Positions 1 through 6,617 of a DNA stretch of 15,392 bases are shown here, piece after piece. The DNA lies in contig CADBSX010000155.1 in NCBI GenBank assembly GCA_902797515.1, forward strand, positions 1 through 15,392, read 5' to 3'. The position numbers and the translations under genes were made by a program. Source of the stretch: an uncultured Eubacteriales bacterium. Its GTDB lineage: Bacteria > Bacillota > Clostridia > Christensenellales > Borkfalkiaceae. The notes under the pieces are model-generated. The model was not told the origin of the DNA. It made no database searches and saw nothing but the letters and a program-made list of their open reading frames with translations. Within the stretch, counting starts at the first letter, position 1, and every line of letters starts with the position of its first letter.

Positions 1-293
1 TAAAATTCGCGGATCTAAATGGGATTTTGCCGAAGTTTATGACTGACGGATTAAAGGTCGGCATAGCCGATATGGCCACGAAACTCAAATGCTTTGCGGA
101 TAGCGACGCGCTCTTGACGGGCGTCGAAACGAGGTCGTCGAGCCCTGTAAGGATACTTCGCGGGGAAAATATGGAAAGTCCTTTCGCGGAAAATTTTTAT
201 CCCTGCGGCGAGGGCTGCGGATACGCCGGCGGAATAATGAGCGCGGCGATAGACGGGATAAAAGTCGCCGCCGCCGTCGCGAATAAACGCTGA
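1..293 (+). CDS. FAD-dependent oxidoreductase, COG2509-type (C-terminal end only)
   Basis: This is the last 96 codons of a gene that begins before the window; the reading frame is open from base 3. The visible tail carries the conserved end of the COG2509 family of NAD(P)/FAD-dependent dehydrogenases: the LTGVETRSSSPVRI stretch, then YPCGEGCGYAGGIMSAAIDGIK. In such flavoproteins a glycine-rich stretch like the latter forms the last FAD-contacting loop. The physiological substrate of the family is not known to me. The TTG at 27 is an internal codon, not a start. The gene stops at 291-293, about 190 bases before the next gene. Family assignment is good, function is not established. Confidence 0.85.
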   Translation, partial: KFADLNGILPKFMTDGLKVGIADMATKLKCFADSDALLTGVETRSSSPVRILRGENMESPFAENFYPCGEGCGYAGGIMSAAIDGIKVAAAVANKR

Positions 294-484
294 TTTTGCG
301 AAAAAACGTGTATTTTATCTTTTTTCTGCGGTTATTTCCTTTACTTTTTTTTAAAAAAATATTATTATTGTTATATAGTTGTTTCGTAAAGTTTTATTTT
401 CGTCTTTCGGTCCGCGTCGGACCGTCGGATATTCTTTATAGTCGTTATTTTTATTTTTTGTTTTTTTTCGGAGTGTATCACGCA
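294..484 (+). other. AT-rich intergenic gap with T-runs and a perfect short hairpin
   Basis: This gap is far more AT-rich than the genes on either side and has long T-runs around 345-352 and 450-468. A perfect 7-bp inverted repeat (cggtccg / cggaccg, loop cgt) lies at 408-424 but is not followed directly by a T-tract, so it is not a textbook terminator. A TATAGT hexamer at 437-442 could be a -10 box for the next gene, although no good -35 sits 16-18 bases upstream. The frame of the next gene stays open through this gap by chance, but the translation is a low-complexity run rich in Phe, Leu and Tyr and is unlikely to be protein. The region probably holds the end of one transcript and the start of the next. 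Confidence 0.4.
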
Positions 485-1099
485 ATGAAAATAAAATATC
501 TCGGTCATTCGTCCTTTCTTATAACGGGGAAAGATAAGTCCGTAGTAACCGATCCTTTCGGGGATATAGGTTATGAAATCGAACGCGTTTCCGCGGATTT
601 TTGCACGGTTTCTCACGGGCATTTCGACCATAACGCCGTGGAAAAAGTGAACGCGCGGAAAATAATTACTTCTTCTTCCGACGGATTTTTAGCGATCGAA
701 ACTTACCACGATCCTTATCTCGGCGCGAAGAGGGGCAAAAACACCGCTTTTAAGTTTTCCGTTGACGGCGTGACTTTCTGTCACCTCGGCGACGTCGGGG
801 AATATTTTTCCGATTCTCTCGCGGAAGAAATAGGCGAAGTCGACGTTCTGTTTATTCCCGTCGGAGGGAATTATACGATAAACTACGCCGAGGCGGTGAG
901 ATACGTCGAGGGGATAAAGCCGAAGATAGTTATTCCTATGCACTATAAAACGTCGAAGAGCAATATAGATATCGATTCGGCGGAACCGTTTTTAAAGAGG
1001 ATGGCGGGCGTCGAGAGGACGGGAAGAGAGATCGCGCTTTCGCTTTCGGATACGGAAGGACCGAGAACGGTTTACGTTATGGATAACGGGGAATTATAA
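485..1099 (+). CDS. Metallo-beta-lactamase-fold hydrolase (UPF0173 / UlaG-like)
   Basis: A 204-residue metal-dependent hydrolase of the small MBL-fold group related to UlaG and the UPF0173 proteins. The metal-binding signature HxHxDH is present as H44-G-H46-F-D48-H49. The later ligands are plausible in HLGD (100-103) and in PMHYKT (His153), and the family's IPVGGNYTI stretch is at 124-132. It opens with MKIKYLGHSSFLI, the usual first strand of this group. The ATG at 485 is chosen because it has a GGAG at 470-473, eleven bases upstream, and gives the normal family length; the frame is open back to a TTG at 296 but that extension is low complexity. It ends 24 bases before rho and is probably co-transcribed with it. 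The substrate is unknown; lactone or phosphoester hydrolysis are typical for relatives. Confidence 0.85.
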   Translation: MKIKYLGHSSFLITGKDKSVVTDPFGDIGYEIERVSADFCTVSHGHFDHNAVEKVNARKIITSSSDGFLAIETYHDPYLGAKRGKNTAFKFSVDGVTFCHLGDVGEYFSDSLAEEIGEVDVLFIPVGGNYTINYAEAVRYVEGIKPKIVIPMHYKTSKSNIDIDSAEPFLKRMAGVERTGREIALSLSDTEGPRTVYVMDNGEL

Positions 1100-1123
1100 C
1101 GGTAATGGTTGACAAGGAGTTTT

Positions 1124-2485
1124 ATGGAAACGTTTACTAAAAGGGAACTTGAAAAAAAGAGCGTGCAGGATTTAAGGTCGATTTTGAGAGATCTCGACGG
1201 TACGCCCGGAATGGGCAATAAAAAAAGTCTTATAGAAGAGATAATAGGCATACAGAGCGGGGATATCGTCCCTTCGCGCGACAACAGGGGCAGAAAACCT
1301 AACGCCGCGATGACTCTGACCTTTTCGCAGCCCGAGGATGAGGGCGAGAAAGAAGAGGTTTCGGAAGAGCCTATGGTCAGCGGCGTGCTCGACGTGCACG
1401 CGGACGGATACGGATTTTTGCGTAAACTCGATTATAGAATAGGCTCGAACGCCGACGTGTTCGTTCCGCCTAATATGATAAGGTATTACAGGCTCCGAAA
1501 GGGCGATTATATCGAGGGCAGATCGGTCAAAATAAGGGAAAAAGGCTCGGCGGCGCTCACCGACATCGTAACTTTGAACGGCAGCGCGCCGACGCCTGCG
1601 AGAAGAATAGATTTCGACGATCTTTCCCCGCATTATCCCGACGAAAGGATAACTCTGGAAATAGTCGGAAACAACGACTTGTCGATAAGGTGTATGGATC
1701 TTTTCTGTCCGATAGGAAAGGGGCAGAGGGGGCTTATAGTCGCGCCGCCGAAAGCGGGAAAGACGACCTTGCTCAAAAAGATCGCGAACTCCGTAAAGGA
1801 AAATCATAACGACGTGAAACTTATCACTCTGCTTATCGACGAGAGGCCCGAAGAGGTCACCGACATTATGGAAAACATAGGCGGGGAAGTCGTAAGTTCG
1901 ACGTTCGACGACGCGCCCGATTCGCACGTGAGAGTGGCGGAACTCGTGCTTTCAAGGGCGAAAAGGCTGGTAGAAACGGGAAAAGACGTCGTTATCCTTC
2001 TCGATTCTCTGACGAGGCTCGCGAGGGCGTACAACGCCATAACGCCATCGTCGGGAAAGACGCTTTCGGGCGGTCTCGATCCCGCGGCTCTGCAAGGTCC
2101 TAAAAAGTTTTTCGGCGCGGCGAGAAATATCCGCGGCGGCGGCAGTCTTACGATAGTTGCCACAGTGCTCGTCGATACGGGCAGTAAGATGGACGAGGTT
2201 ATATACGAGGAATTCAAAGGCACGGGAAATATGGAATTGCACCTTTCTTCCGAACTTTCGGAAAAGAGGATATTCCCCGCGATAGACCTCTATAAATCGG
2301 GAACGAGGAAAGAAGAATTGCTGCTTTCCGAGGCGGAACTCGACTGCGCCTATAAGGTCAGAAGACTTCTTTCGGAAAACAGATACGCGAGCGCCAATCT
2401 GCTCGATATGATGTCCAAGACCAAGAGCAACGCGGAATTCGTCGAAAAATTACCGGCGTGGCTTAAAATCGCGGGAAGAAACTGA
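1124..2485 (+). CDS. rho: Transcription termination factor Rho
   Basis: A 453-residue hexameric RNA-dependent ATPase/translocase that ends transcription at untranslated RNA. In order: an N-terminal SAP-like Rho_N helix domain (about 4-43), a short charged acidic linker (about 45-85), the cold-shock-like primary RNA-binding domain (about 86-153, with GYGFLR and DVFVPP), and the RecA-type motor. The motor shows Walker A APPKAGKT (207-214), catalytic Glu240 in LIDERPEEV, Walker B VVILLD (289-294), the Q-loop around SGKTLSGG (310-317) and the R-loop around GAARNI (331-336). All are intact. The ATG at 1124 follows AAGGAG at 1114-1119; an upstream in-frame TTG at 1109 lies ahead of this site and is less likely. 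No prion-like or very long N-terminal insertion is present, unlike some clostridial Rho proteins. The last 36 bases overlap the oppositely oriented amidotransferase gene. Confidence 0.98.
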   Translation: METFTKRELEKKSVQDLRSILRDLDGTPGMGNKKSLIEEIIGIQSGDIVPSRDNRGRKPNAAMTLTFSQPEDEGEKEEVSEEPMVSGVLDVHADGYGFLRKLDYRIGSNADVFVPPNMIRYYRLRKGDYIEGRSVKIREKGSAALTDIVTLNGSAPTPARRIDFDDLSPHYPDERITLEIVGNNDLSIRCMDLFCPIGKGQRGLIVAPPKAGKTTLLKKIANSVKENHNDVKLITLLIDERPEEVTDIMENIGGEVVSSTFDDAPDSHVRVAELVLSRAKRLVETGKDVVILLDSLTRLARAYNAITPSSGKTLSGGLDPAALQGPKKFFGAARNIRGGGSLTIVATVLVDTGSKMDEVIYEEFKGTGNMELHLSSELSEKRIFPAIDLYKSGTRKEELLLSEAELDCAYKVRRLLSENRYASANLLDMMSKTKSNAEFVEKLPAWLKIAGRN

Positions 2486-3064
2486 TTTTATCTCTTTGAG
2501 AAAAGTACCGTAAACGGCGGTTATCGCGCGTTCGTCCATTCTTTCGGGATGGAATTGAACGCCGAAAACGTTTTCGTTTCTGATACTTTCCGCGCATCCG
2601 TCCGCGCCGACGGCGCAGACGTCAAATCCCGCGGCGACGCGGTCGATCGCCTGTCTGTGATAAGAATTGACTTCCGTTATCCCGCTTAAAAAATCGCGGG
2701 AAGAGACGGAATGGTATATATCGCCTTTTTCGGCGCGGTGGTTTGCGACCTGTTTCAACGTTCCGCCGAAAAAGACGTTTATCGCCTGCATGCCTCGGCA
2801 AACGCCGAGTACCGGGCGGCGAAGGTCAACGAATTTTCTCAAAGCGATAAATTCCGCCTGATCCCTGACGACGTTTTCGTCTTTAAAAGGGATATTCCCG
2901 CCGTAATAGCGGGGGAACACGTCGCCGCCGCCTATAAGAAGAAGTCCGCCGTAATTCTCGGCGGAAAAACATGGAAATTTATTTTCAAAGGGCAGTCCGA
3001 CGAAGTTCAGCGCGTCGGCGTAAGTTTTCGGGGGATCGGAAGAGAGAACGAGAACGGGCAACAT
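2450..3064 (-). CDS. Class I glutamine amidotransferase-like protein, peptidase C26 family
   Basis: A 204-residue protein of the PuuD/gamma-glutamyl-GABA hydrolase type. The catalytic triad is complete: nucleophile Cys89 in GVCRGMQ, and His172 with Glu174 in VQFHPE. The oxyanion region IGGGDVFPRYY (44-54) and the family motif VNSYHRQAI (132-140) are also clear. Relatives hydrolyse gamma-glutamyl amide or isopeptide bonds in polyamine breakdown or act on other gamma-glutamyl compounds; the substrate here is not evident from context. The ATG at 3064 starts the first Rossmann-like strand and is preferred to a TTG at 3133. No Shine-Dalgarno precedes it; instead a good promoter places the transcript start at about the ATG itself. 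It is the only minus-strand gene in the window, and its end runs 36 bases into rho. Confidence 0.85.
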   Translation of the reverse strand: MLPVLVLSSDPPKTYADALNFVGLPFENKFPCFSAENYGGLLLIGGGDVFPRYYGGNIPFKDENVVRDQAEFIALRKFVDLRRPVLGVCRGMQAINVFFGGTLKQVANHRAEKGDIYHSVSSRDFLSGITEVNSYHRQAIDRVAAGFDVCAVGADGCAESIRNENVFGVQFHPERMDERAITAVYGTFLKEIKSVSSRDFKPRR

Positions 3065-3070
3065 ACTTAC

Positions 3071-3100
3071 ATTATATTTTTCGGAAGGTAAAAAAGTGAA
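3071..3100 (-). promoter_or_regulatory. Predicted sigma-A promoter of the amidotransferase gene
   Basis: Read on the minus strand, a TTCACT -35 box (plus 3095-3100) and a perfect TATAAT -10 box (plus 3071-3076) are separated by 18 bases. The expected transcription start, about seven bases beyond the -10, falls on the A of the ATG at 3064, so the message would be leaderless. The spacer also contains the ribosome-binding site of the divergent nucleosidase gene (GGAAGG, 3083-3088), and the -35 box abuts its start codon. Confidence 0.5.
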
Positions 3101-3778
3101 ATGAAAAGGATCGGAATGGTTGTCGCAATGCAAAAAGAGATAATCCCTTTTATCGAATCGCAGAAAGTCGCGGTGAAAAATCTTAACGTATGCGGTTTCG
3201 ATTTGTCGGTTTTCAATTTAGGGGATTGCGAGATTTACTGCGTCCGTTCGGGCGTCGGCGAGATATACGCCGCCGCGGCGGCGCAGTTGCTCATATGCGA
3301 ATATAACGTCGGAATAATAATAAACTTCGGAGTGTGCGGCGCGCTTTCCGGAAGCGTAAAGACGGGAACGGTTTACGCTGTAAAAGGAGTCGCGCATTAC
3401 GATTTCGACCTTACTCCGTTCGGACTTGAAAAGGGGCAATATCCCGATTATCCGTCCGCGATAGTCGAAACCGACAGGTCTTTGCTCGATAAACTCGCCG
3501 AAAGCGCGGACGGGATAAGAGAAGTTATTTGCGCGTCGGCGGATAAATTCGTCGAGGACGAAAAGATAAAAACCGAACTGCGCGAAAAATACGGCGCGGA
3601 AATCTGCGAAATGGAAAGCGCGGGCGTGCTTATGACCGCTAAAAACGCGGGCGTTCCCTGCCTTATCATAAAGGCGGTCTCGGACGGCGACGGCGGCGCG
3701 GAAGAATATAAAAAGACGGTCAACTCGGCGGCTAAAGAATATATCGGCATAATAAACCGCCTTATCGGAAAATTATAA
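3101..3778 (+). CDS. mtnN: 5'-Methylthioadenosine/S-adenosylhomocysteine nucleosidase
   Basis: A 225-residue nucleosidase that cleaves adenine from methylthioadenosine, S-adenosylhomocysteine and 5'-deoxyadenosine, by-products of S-adenosylmethionine use. It starts in the usual way with MKRIGMVVAMQKE, giving the catalytic-region Glu13. It continues with the RSGVGEI loop (49-55), NFGVCGAL (75-82), the substrate-pocket stretch YDFDLTPFG (100-108), Glu172 in EMES and the catalytic acid Asp195 in KAVSDGD. Length is typical. A GGAAGG at 3083-3088 lies 12 bases before the ATG, a slightly long spacing. It heads a co-directional set; the next gene begins 41 bases downstream. A TATATT at 3073-3078 may be its -10 box but no clear -35 was found. 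Confidence 0.92.
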   Translation: MKRIGMVVAMQKEIIPFIESQKVAVKNLNVCGFDLSVFNLGDCEIYCVRSGVGEIYAAAAAQLLICEYNVGIIINFGVCGALSGSVKTGTVYAVKGVAHYDFDLTPFGLEKGQYPDYPSAIVETDRSLLDKLAESADGIREVICASADKFVEDEKIKTELREKYGAEICEMESAGVLMTAKNAGVPCLIIKAVSDGDGGAEEYKKTVNSAAKEYIGIINRLIGKL

Positions 3779-3819
3779 ATAAAATAAATAGTTTTTCCCC
3801 GTTAGGCGATACTTTAACC

Positions 3820-4587
3820 GTGAGTAATAGGGAAATAAAACGCGGACTCGCTCTCGGCAGCGGCGGAATAAAGGGCATGGCGCATATAGGCGCGTTGGAA
3901 GTCTTTTACGAAGAAGGGATAATCTTCGACGTGGTGGCGGGAACGAGCGTAGGAAGTCTTGTCGGCGCGTTGTACGCGAGAGGATACGCGCCGAAAGAGA
4001 TAATAGATTTAAAAGACGAGTTGTTCGCCTTCTGCAAAGCGGATTTCGTCGCGACGCCTTTCGGGGGACTTGTAAAGGCGATGCGTAAGATATTCGGAGG
4101 GGCGACTTTCGACGACTTGAAAAAGCCTTTCGCCGCCGTGGCGACGGACGCGGACACCGGCGAAGAGGTAGTCATCAGTGAAGGCGATCTCGCGACCGCG
4201 GTCGCGGCGTCGTGCGCCGTGCCGCCCGTGTTCAGGCACGTAGCGAGAGACGGAAGAAACCTCGTTGACGGGGCGTTCGTAAATTACGTTCCGTCGGACG
4301 CCGCGAAAAAACTCGGCGCGGAAAAAGTCGTCGCGATAAATCTCGGAAAGGGAAACGACTACAACGGGAAGATAAAATCCGCGCTCGACAGGACTTATCC
4401 CCGAAACGGCGTGATCTACGGTAACAGAAGTAAACGCTATTACGACTGTTCCGACGTGTTTATAGAGCCCGAACTTACGGGCGCGAAGGCGATGGGACTG
4501 AAAGGTCTCGGAAAGATATACGAGGCGGGATACGTCGCCGCCGCGGAAAAAATTACGGAAATAAAAAAGATCTTGAAAATATTATGA
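3820..4587 (+). CDS. Patatin-like phospholipase family protein
   Basis: A 255-residue serine acyl hydrolase of the bacterial patatin group (RssA/YchK-like). The catalytic dyad is intact: Ser43 in the GTSVG nucleophile elbow (41-45) and Asp150 in VDGAF. The oxyanion loop GSGGIKG (13-19) is close to the N-terminus, as in the family. There is no signal peptide or membrane segment, so it probably acts in the cytoplasm or at the inner membrane face on phospholipids or acylglycerols. The start is GTG at 3820; ribosome-binding sequence is weak (AGG about 13 bases upstream) and the first downstream ATG would remove the oxyanion loop. Its stop overlaps the next start as ATGA (4584-4587), so the two are likely translationally coupled. 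Confidence 0.9.
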   Translation: MSNREIKRGLALGSGGIKGMAHIGALEVFYEEGIIFDVVAGTSVGSLVGALYARGYAPKEIIDLKDELFAFCKADFVATPFGGLVKAMRKIFGGATFDDLKKPFAAVATDADTGEEVVISEGDLATAVAASCAVPPVFRHVARDGRNLVDGAFVNYVPSDAAKKLGAEKVVAINLGKGNDYNGKIKSALDRTYPRNGVIYGNRSKRYYDCSDVFIEPELTGAKAMGLKGLGKIYEAGYVAAAEKITEIKKILKIL

Positions 4588-6611
4588 AAATTTTACCGAA
4601 AGAAAATTTGTACGGCGAATTCATCGTTCCGCCGGATAAGAGCATAACGGAAAGGGCGATAGCCCTCGGCGGCGTCGCGACGGGAAAGACTTACCTTGTC
4701 AATCCTATACTTAACGACGAGATATACACGATGATAACGTGTATGAAAAAACTCGGCGCAAAAATCAGGCTGAAAAACGGGATAATGGAAATAAAGAGCG
4801 CGAAAAAATTGCGTTCGGAGCAGAGGCTCGATTGCGGCGACAGCGCGACGATACTCCGCTATCTATGCGGGATAACGGCGGGGAGCGGCGTGAGGGCGAT
4901 ACTCACCGGCAGTAAAAGTTTGTGTCAGATCCCGATGCGGCAAGTGAAAGAGCCGCTCGAAAAGATGGGCGCGACGGTCGCGCTCACGAGATATTCCGTT
5001 CCGCCCGTACTCGTCGAGGGGGCGAGCGTAAGACCTGTCGAATACGATATGCCGATAGGATTTTCGCCCGTTAAAAGCGCCGTTCTTTTATGCGCGCTCA
5101 CGGGCGGCGTAAGGGCGAAGATTACGGAAACCACGCCTTCGAGAGATCATACCGAAATACTTCTCAAAGAGATGGGCGCGAAAATACATAAAGACAAAGA
5201 CGACGGGACGATAGTCCTCGAAAAGAGCGAGATCGTCGGAAAGAGGTTTTATATCTGCGGCGATACGACGTGCGCGCTTTACTATCTCGCGCTCGGTCTT
5301 ATCGGCGGAAAAGTCACGTGCAGGAACGTCGGGATAAATCCGACGAGGATGCAGGCGATAGACGTACTTCGCCGTATGGGCGCGAGGATAGAGATAGAGA
5401 ACAAACGCAAAGTTTCGGGCGAATATATAGGCGATATCACCGCGTATAAGAGCAAGTTAAGGGCGACGCACGTGCTTTTTGAAGAAACCGCGACGATGCT
5501 CGACGAACTTCCCGCCGTCGCCGTTTTGATGGGGCTCGCGGAGGGCGAGAGCATCATATGCGGACAGGGCGATCTGAAACTCAAAGATTTCGATAAACTT
5601 TCCGACCTCGGACGGCTGATAGACGCTCTCGGAGGAAAGAGCAGGATATTCGACGGCGGACTTATAATAAAAGGCGTCGAAGGATATAAAGGCGGAAACG
5701 CGATCGCGTTCGACGATCCTTACGTCGCGATGGCGGCGGCGGTCGCTCTTACCGTTTCGGAACAGGGCGGAGATATAAACGAAGAACCGGTAAAAAAAGT
5801 CTATCCCGATTTTTTCGCGGAATTCGGCAAAAATTCTTTCGCGGCTTACGGAAAAGACGTGCCGAGCCTGAAAAGCGAGATGAATTATTTTATTCTTTCC
5901 TCTCTCGGCGTCGGCAGTTTCTCTTATTCGACCGTAAGTCCGTCCGTCGGCAAAGTCGTGAAGAGGGATTTTTCGGAACTCAAAGAATACGACGGCTATA
6001 ACGTTTCATCCAAGTATTACGTCGAGGCGATGAAGAGAGTTATGAAATTGCAGGGAACCGCTAAAACGGTCAGAGCTATCGACCTCGTAAAAGGGCTTAA
6101 AGGTTACGCTGCGGCGGGAGAAGGTTTCGTTTCCGCCATGAAAGCGGAAAAGACGGAACTTTCGGGGAAAAGAGTACTCGTCGTCGGTTGCGGCGTCGTC
6201 GGTAAAAGCGCGATCGTAGCCCTTCTCGCGGCAAAGGCGCGAGTTGACGTTTACGACGTTCTTCCGCACGTCGCTCTCGAATTCAAAAAGCGGATCAAGG
6301 AAAACGTTTACGTTCTCCGCGAAATTTCGGAAGATACGGAATACGACGTTATCGTAAACGCCGCGCCCGAGGCAGACGCCGAAACCGTTTCGCAGAAAGT
6401 ACTTGAAAAATGTCCCGTTTTCGCGGATACTACGTCTTATAAAAAGAGTAAAATGGCGGAAATTTGCGAAAAAGCGGGCGGGAAAGCGATAGGCGCGAAG
6501 TCGTTCGAGTTTTTCAGGGCGTATTATTCGGTATGTATATTCCTTAAACGCGATCCTTCGGAAGAAGAGGCGATGGGACTGTACGGAAAATTTATAAAGA
6601 GCGAAAGGTGA
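4584..6611 (+). CDS. Fused EPSP synthase-like / shikimate dehydrogenase-like protein with degenerate active sites
   Basis: A 675-residue fusion. Residues 1-415 have the AroA fold: VPPDKSITER (Lys19, Ser20, Arg24 kept), LDCGDSATILR (82-92), SRDHTE (186-191), the catalytic-type Asp307 in LDELP and Lys405 in KKVYP. Several residues expected for catalysis differ: the KRPM arginine is Ile116, the S-x-Q motif is F160-S-P162, ESDR is DFDK (335-338) and DHR is DPY (378-380). Residues about 419-675 align along a whole AroE: SLKSEMN (428-434) for the substrate S-x-S, GYNVSSKYY (471-479), GYAAAGEGF (507-515), GCGVVG (535-540), VNAAP (591-595) and a final GAKSFEFFRA. The catalytic Lys is Tyr479 and the N-T-D is A509-A-A511. 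It is coupled to the patatin gene by ATGA and ends six bases before the protease gene. Automatic annotation would probably say aroA; I infer it does not perform the standard reactions. Fold assignments are firm, function unknown. Confidence 0.85.
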   Translation: MKILPKENLYGEFIVPPDKSITERAIALGGVATGKTYLVNPILNDEIYTMITCMKKLGAKIRLKNGIMEIKSAKKLRSEQRLDCGDSATILRYLCGITAGSGVRAILTGSKSLCQIPMRQVKEPLEKMGATVALTRYSVPPVLVEGASVRPVEYDMPIGFSPVKSAVLLCALTGGVRAKITETTPSRDHTEILLKEMGAKIHKDKDDGTIVLEKSEIVGKRFYICGDTTCALYYLALGLIGGKVTCRNVGINPTRMQAIDVLRRMGARIEIENKRKVSGEYIGDITAYKSKLRATHVLFEETATMLDELPAVAVLMGLAEGESIICGQGDLKLKDFDKLSDLGRLIDALGGKSRIFDGGLIIKGVEGYKGGNAIAFDDPYVAMAAAVALTVSEQGGDINEEPVKKVYPDFFAEFGKNSFAAYGKDVPSLKSEMNYFILSSLGVGSFSYSTVSPSVGKVVKRDFSELKEYDGYNVSSKYYVEAMKRVMKLQGTAKTVRAIDLVKGLKGYAAAGEGFVSAMKAEKTELSGKRVLVVGCGVVGKSAIVALLAAKARVDVYDVLPHVALEFKKRIKENVYVLREISEDTEYDVIVNAAPEADAETVSQKVLEKCPVFADTTSYKKSKMAEICEKAGGKAIGAKSFEFFRAYYSVCIFLKRDPSEEEAMGLYGKFIKSER

Positions 6612-6617
6612 GAGAAG

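Noticed and set aside
408..424. Hairpin as an intrinsic terminator for the FAD-dependent oxidoreductase gene
   Set aside because: The stem is short and is followed by tcggatattc rather than a T-tract; I list it only as part of the intergenic region.
296..484. Extension of the MBL hydrolase upstream to the TTG at 296, adding 63 residues
   Set aside because: The added protein is low-complexity Phe/Leu/Tyr-rich sequence from T-rich DNA, has no ribosome-binding site, and the ATG at 485 gives both a good site and the normal family start.
1172..1927. Minus-strand open frame of 251 codons opposite rho
   Set aside because: No motif or ribosome-binding site, and the plus strand encodes a fully conserved Rho.
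3065..3133. TTG start at 3133 for the amidotransferase gene
   Set aside because: It would begin inside mtnN, lacks a ribosome-binding site, and adds residues that do not resemble the family; the ATG at 3064 opens on the first core strand.
4584..6611. Splitting the fusion into two genes or calling it a frameshift-joined pair
   Set aside because: The frame is continuous, no start with a ribosome-binding site lies near the domain junction at about 5830-5860, and the short linker follows straight on from the AroA domain end.
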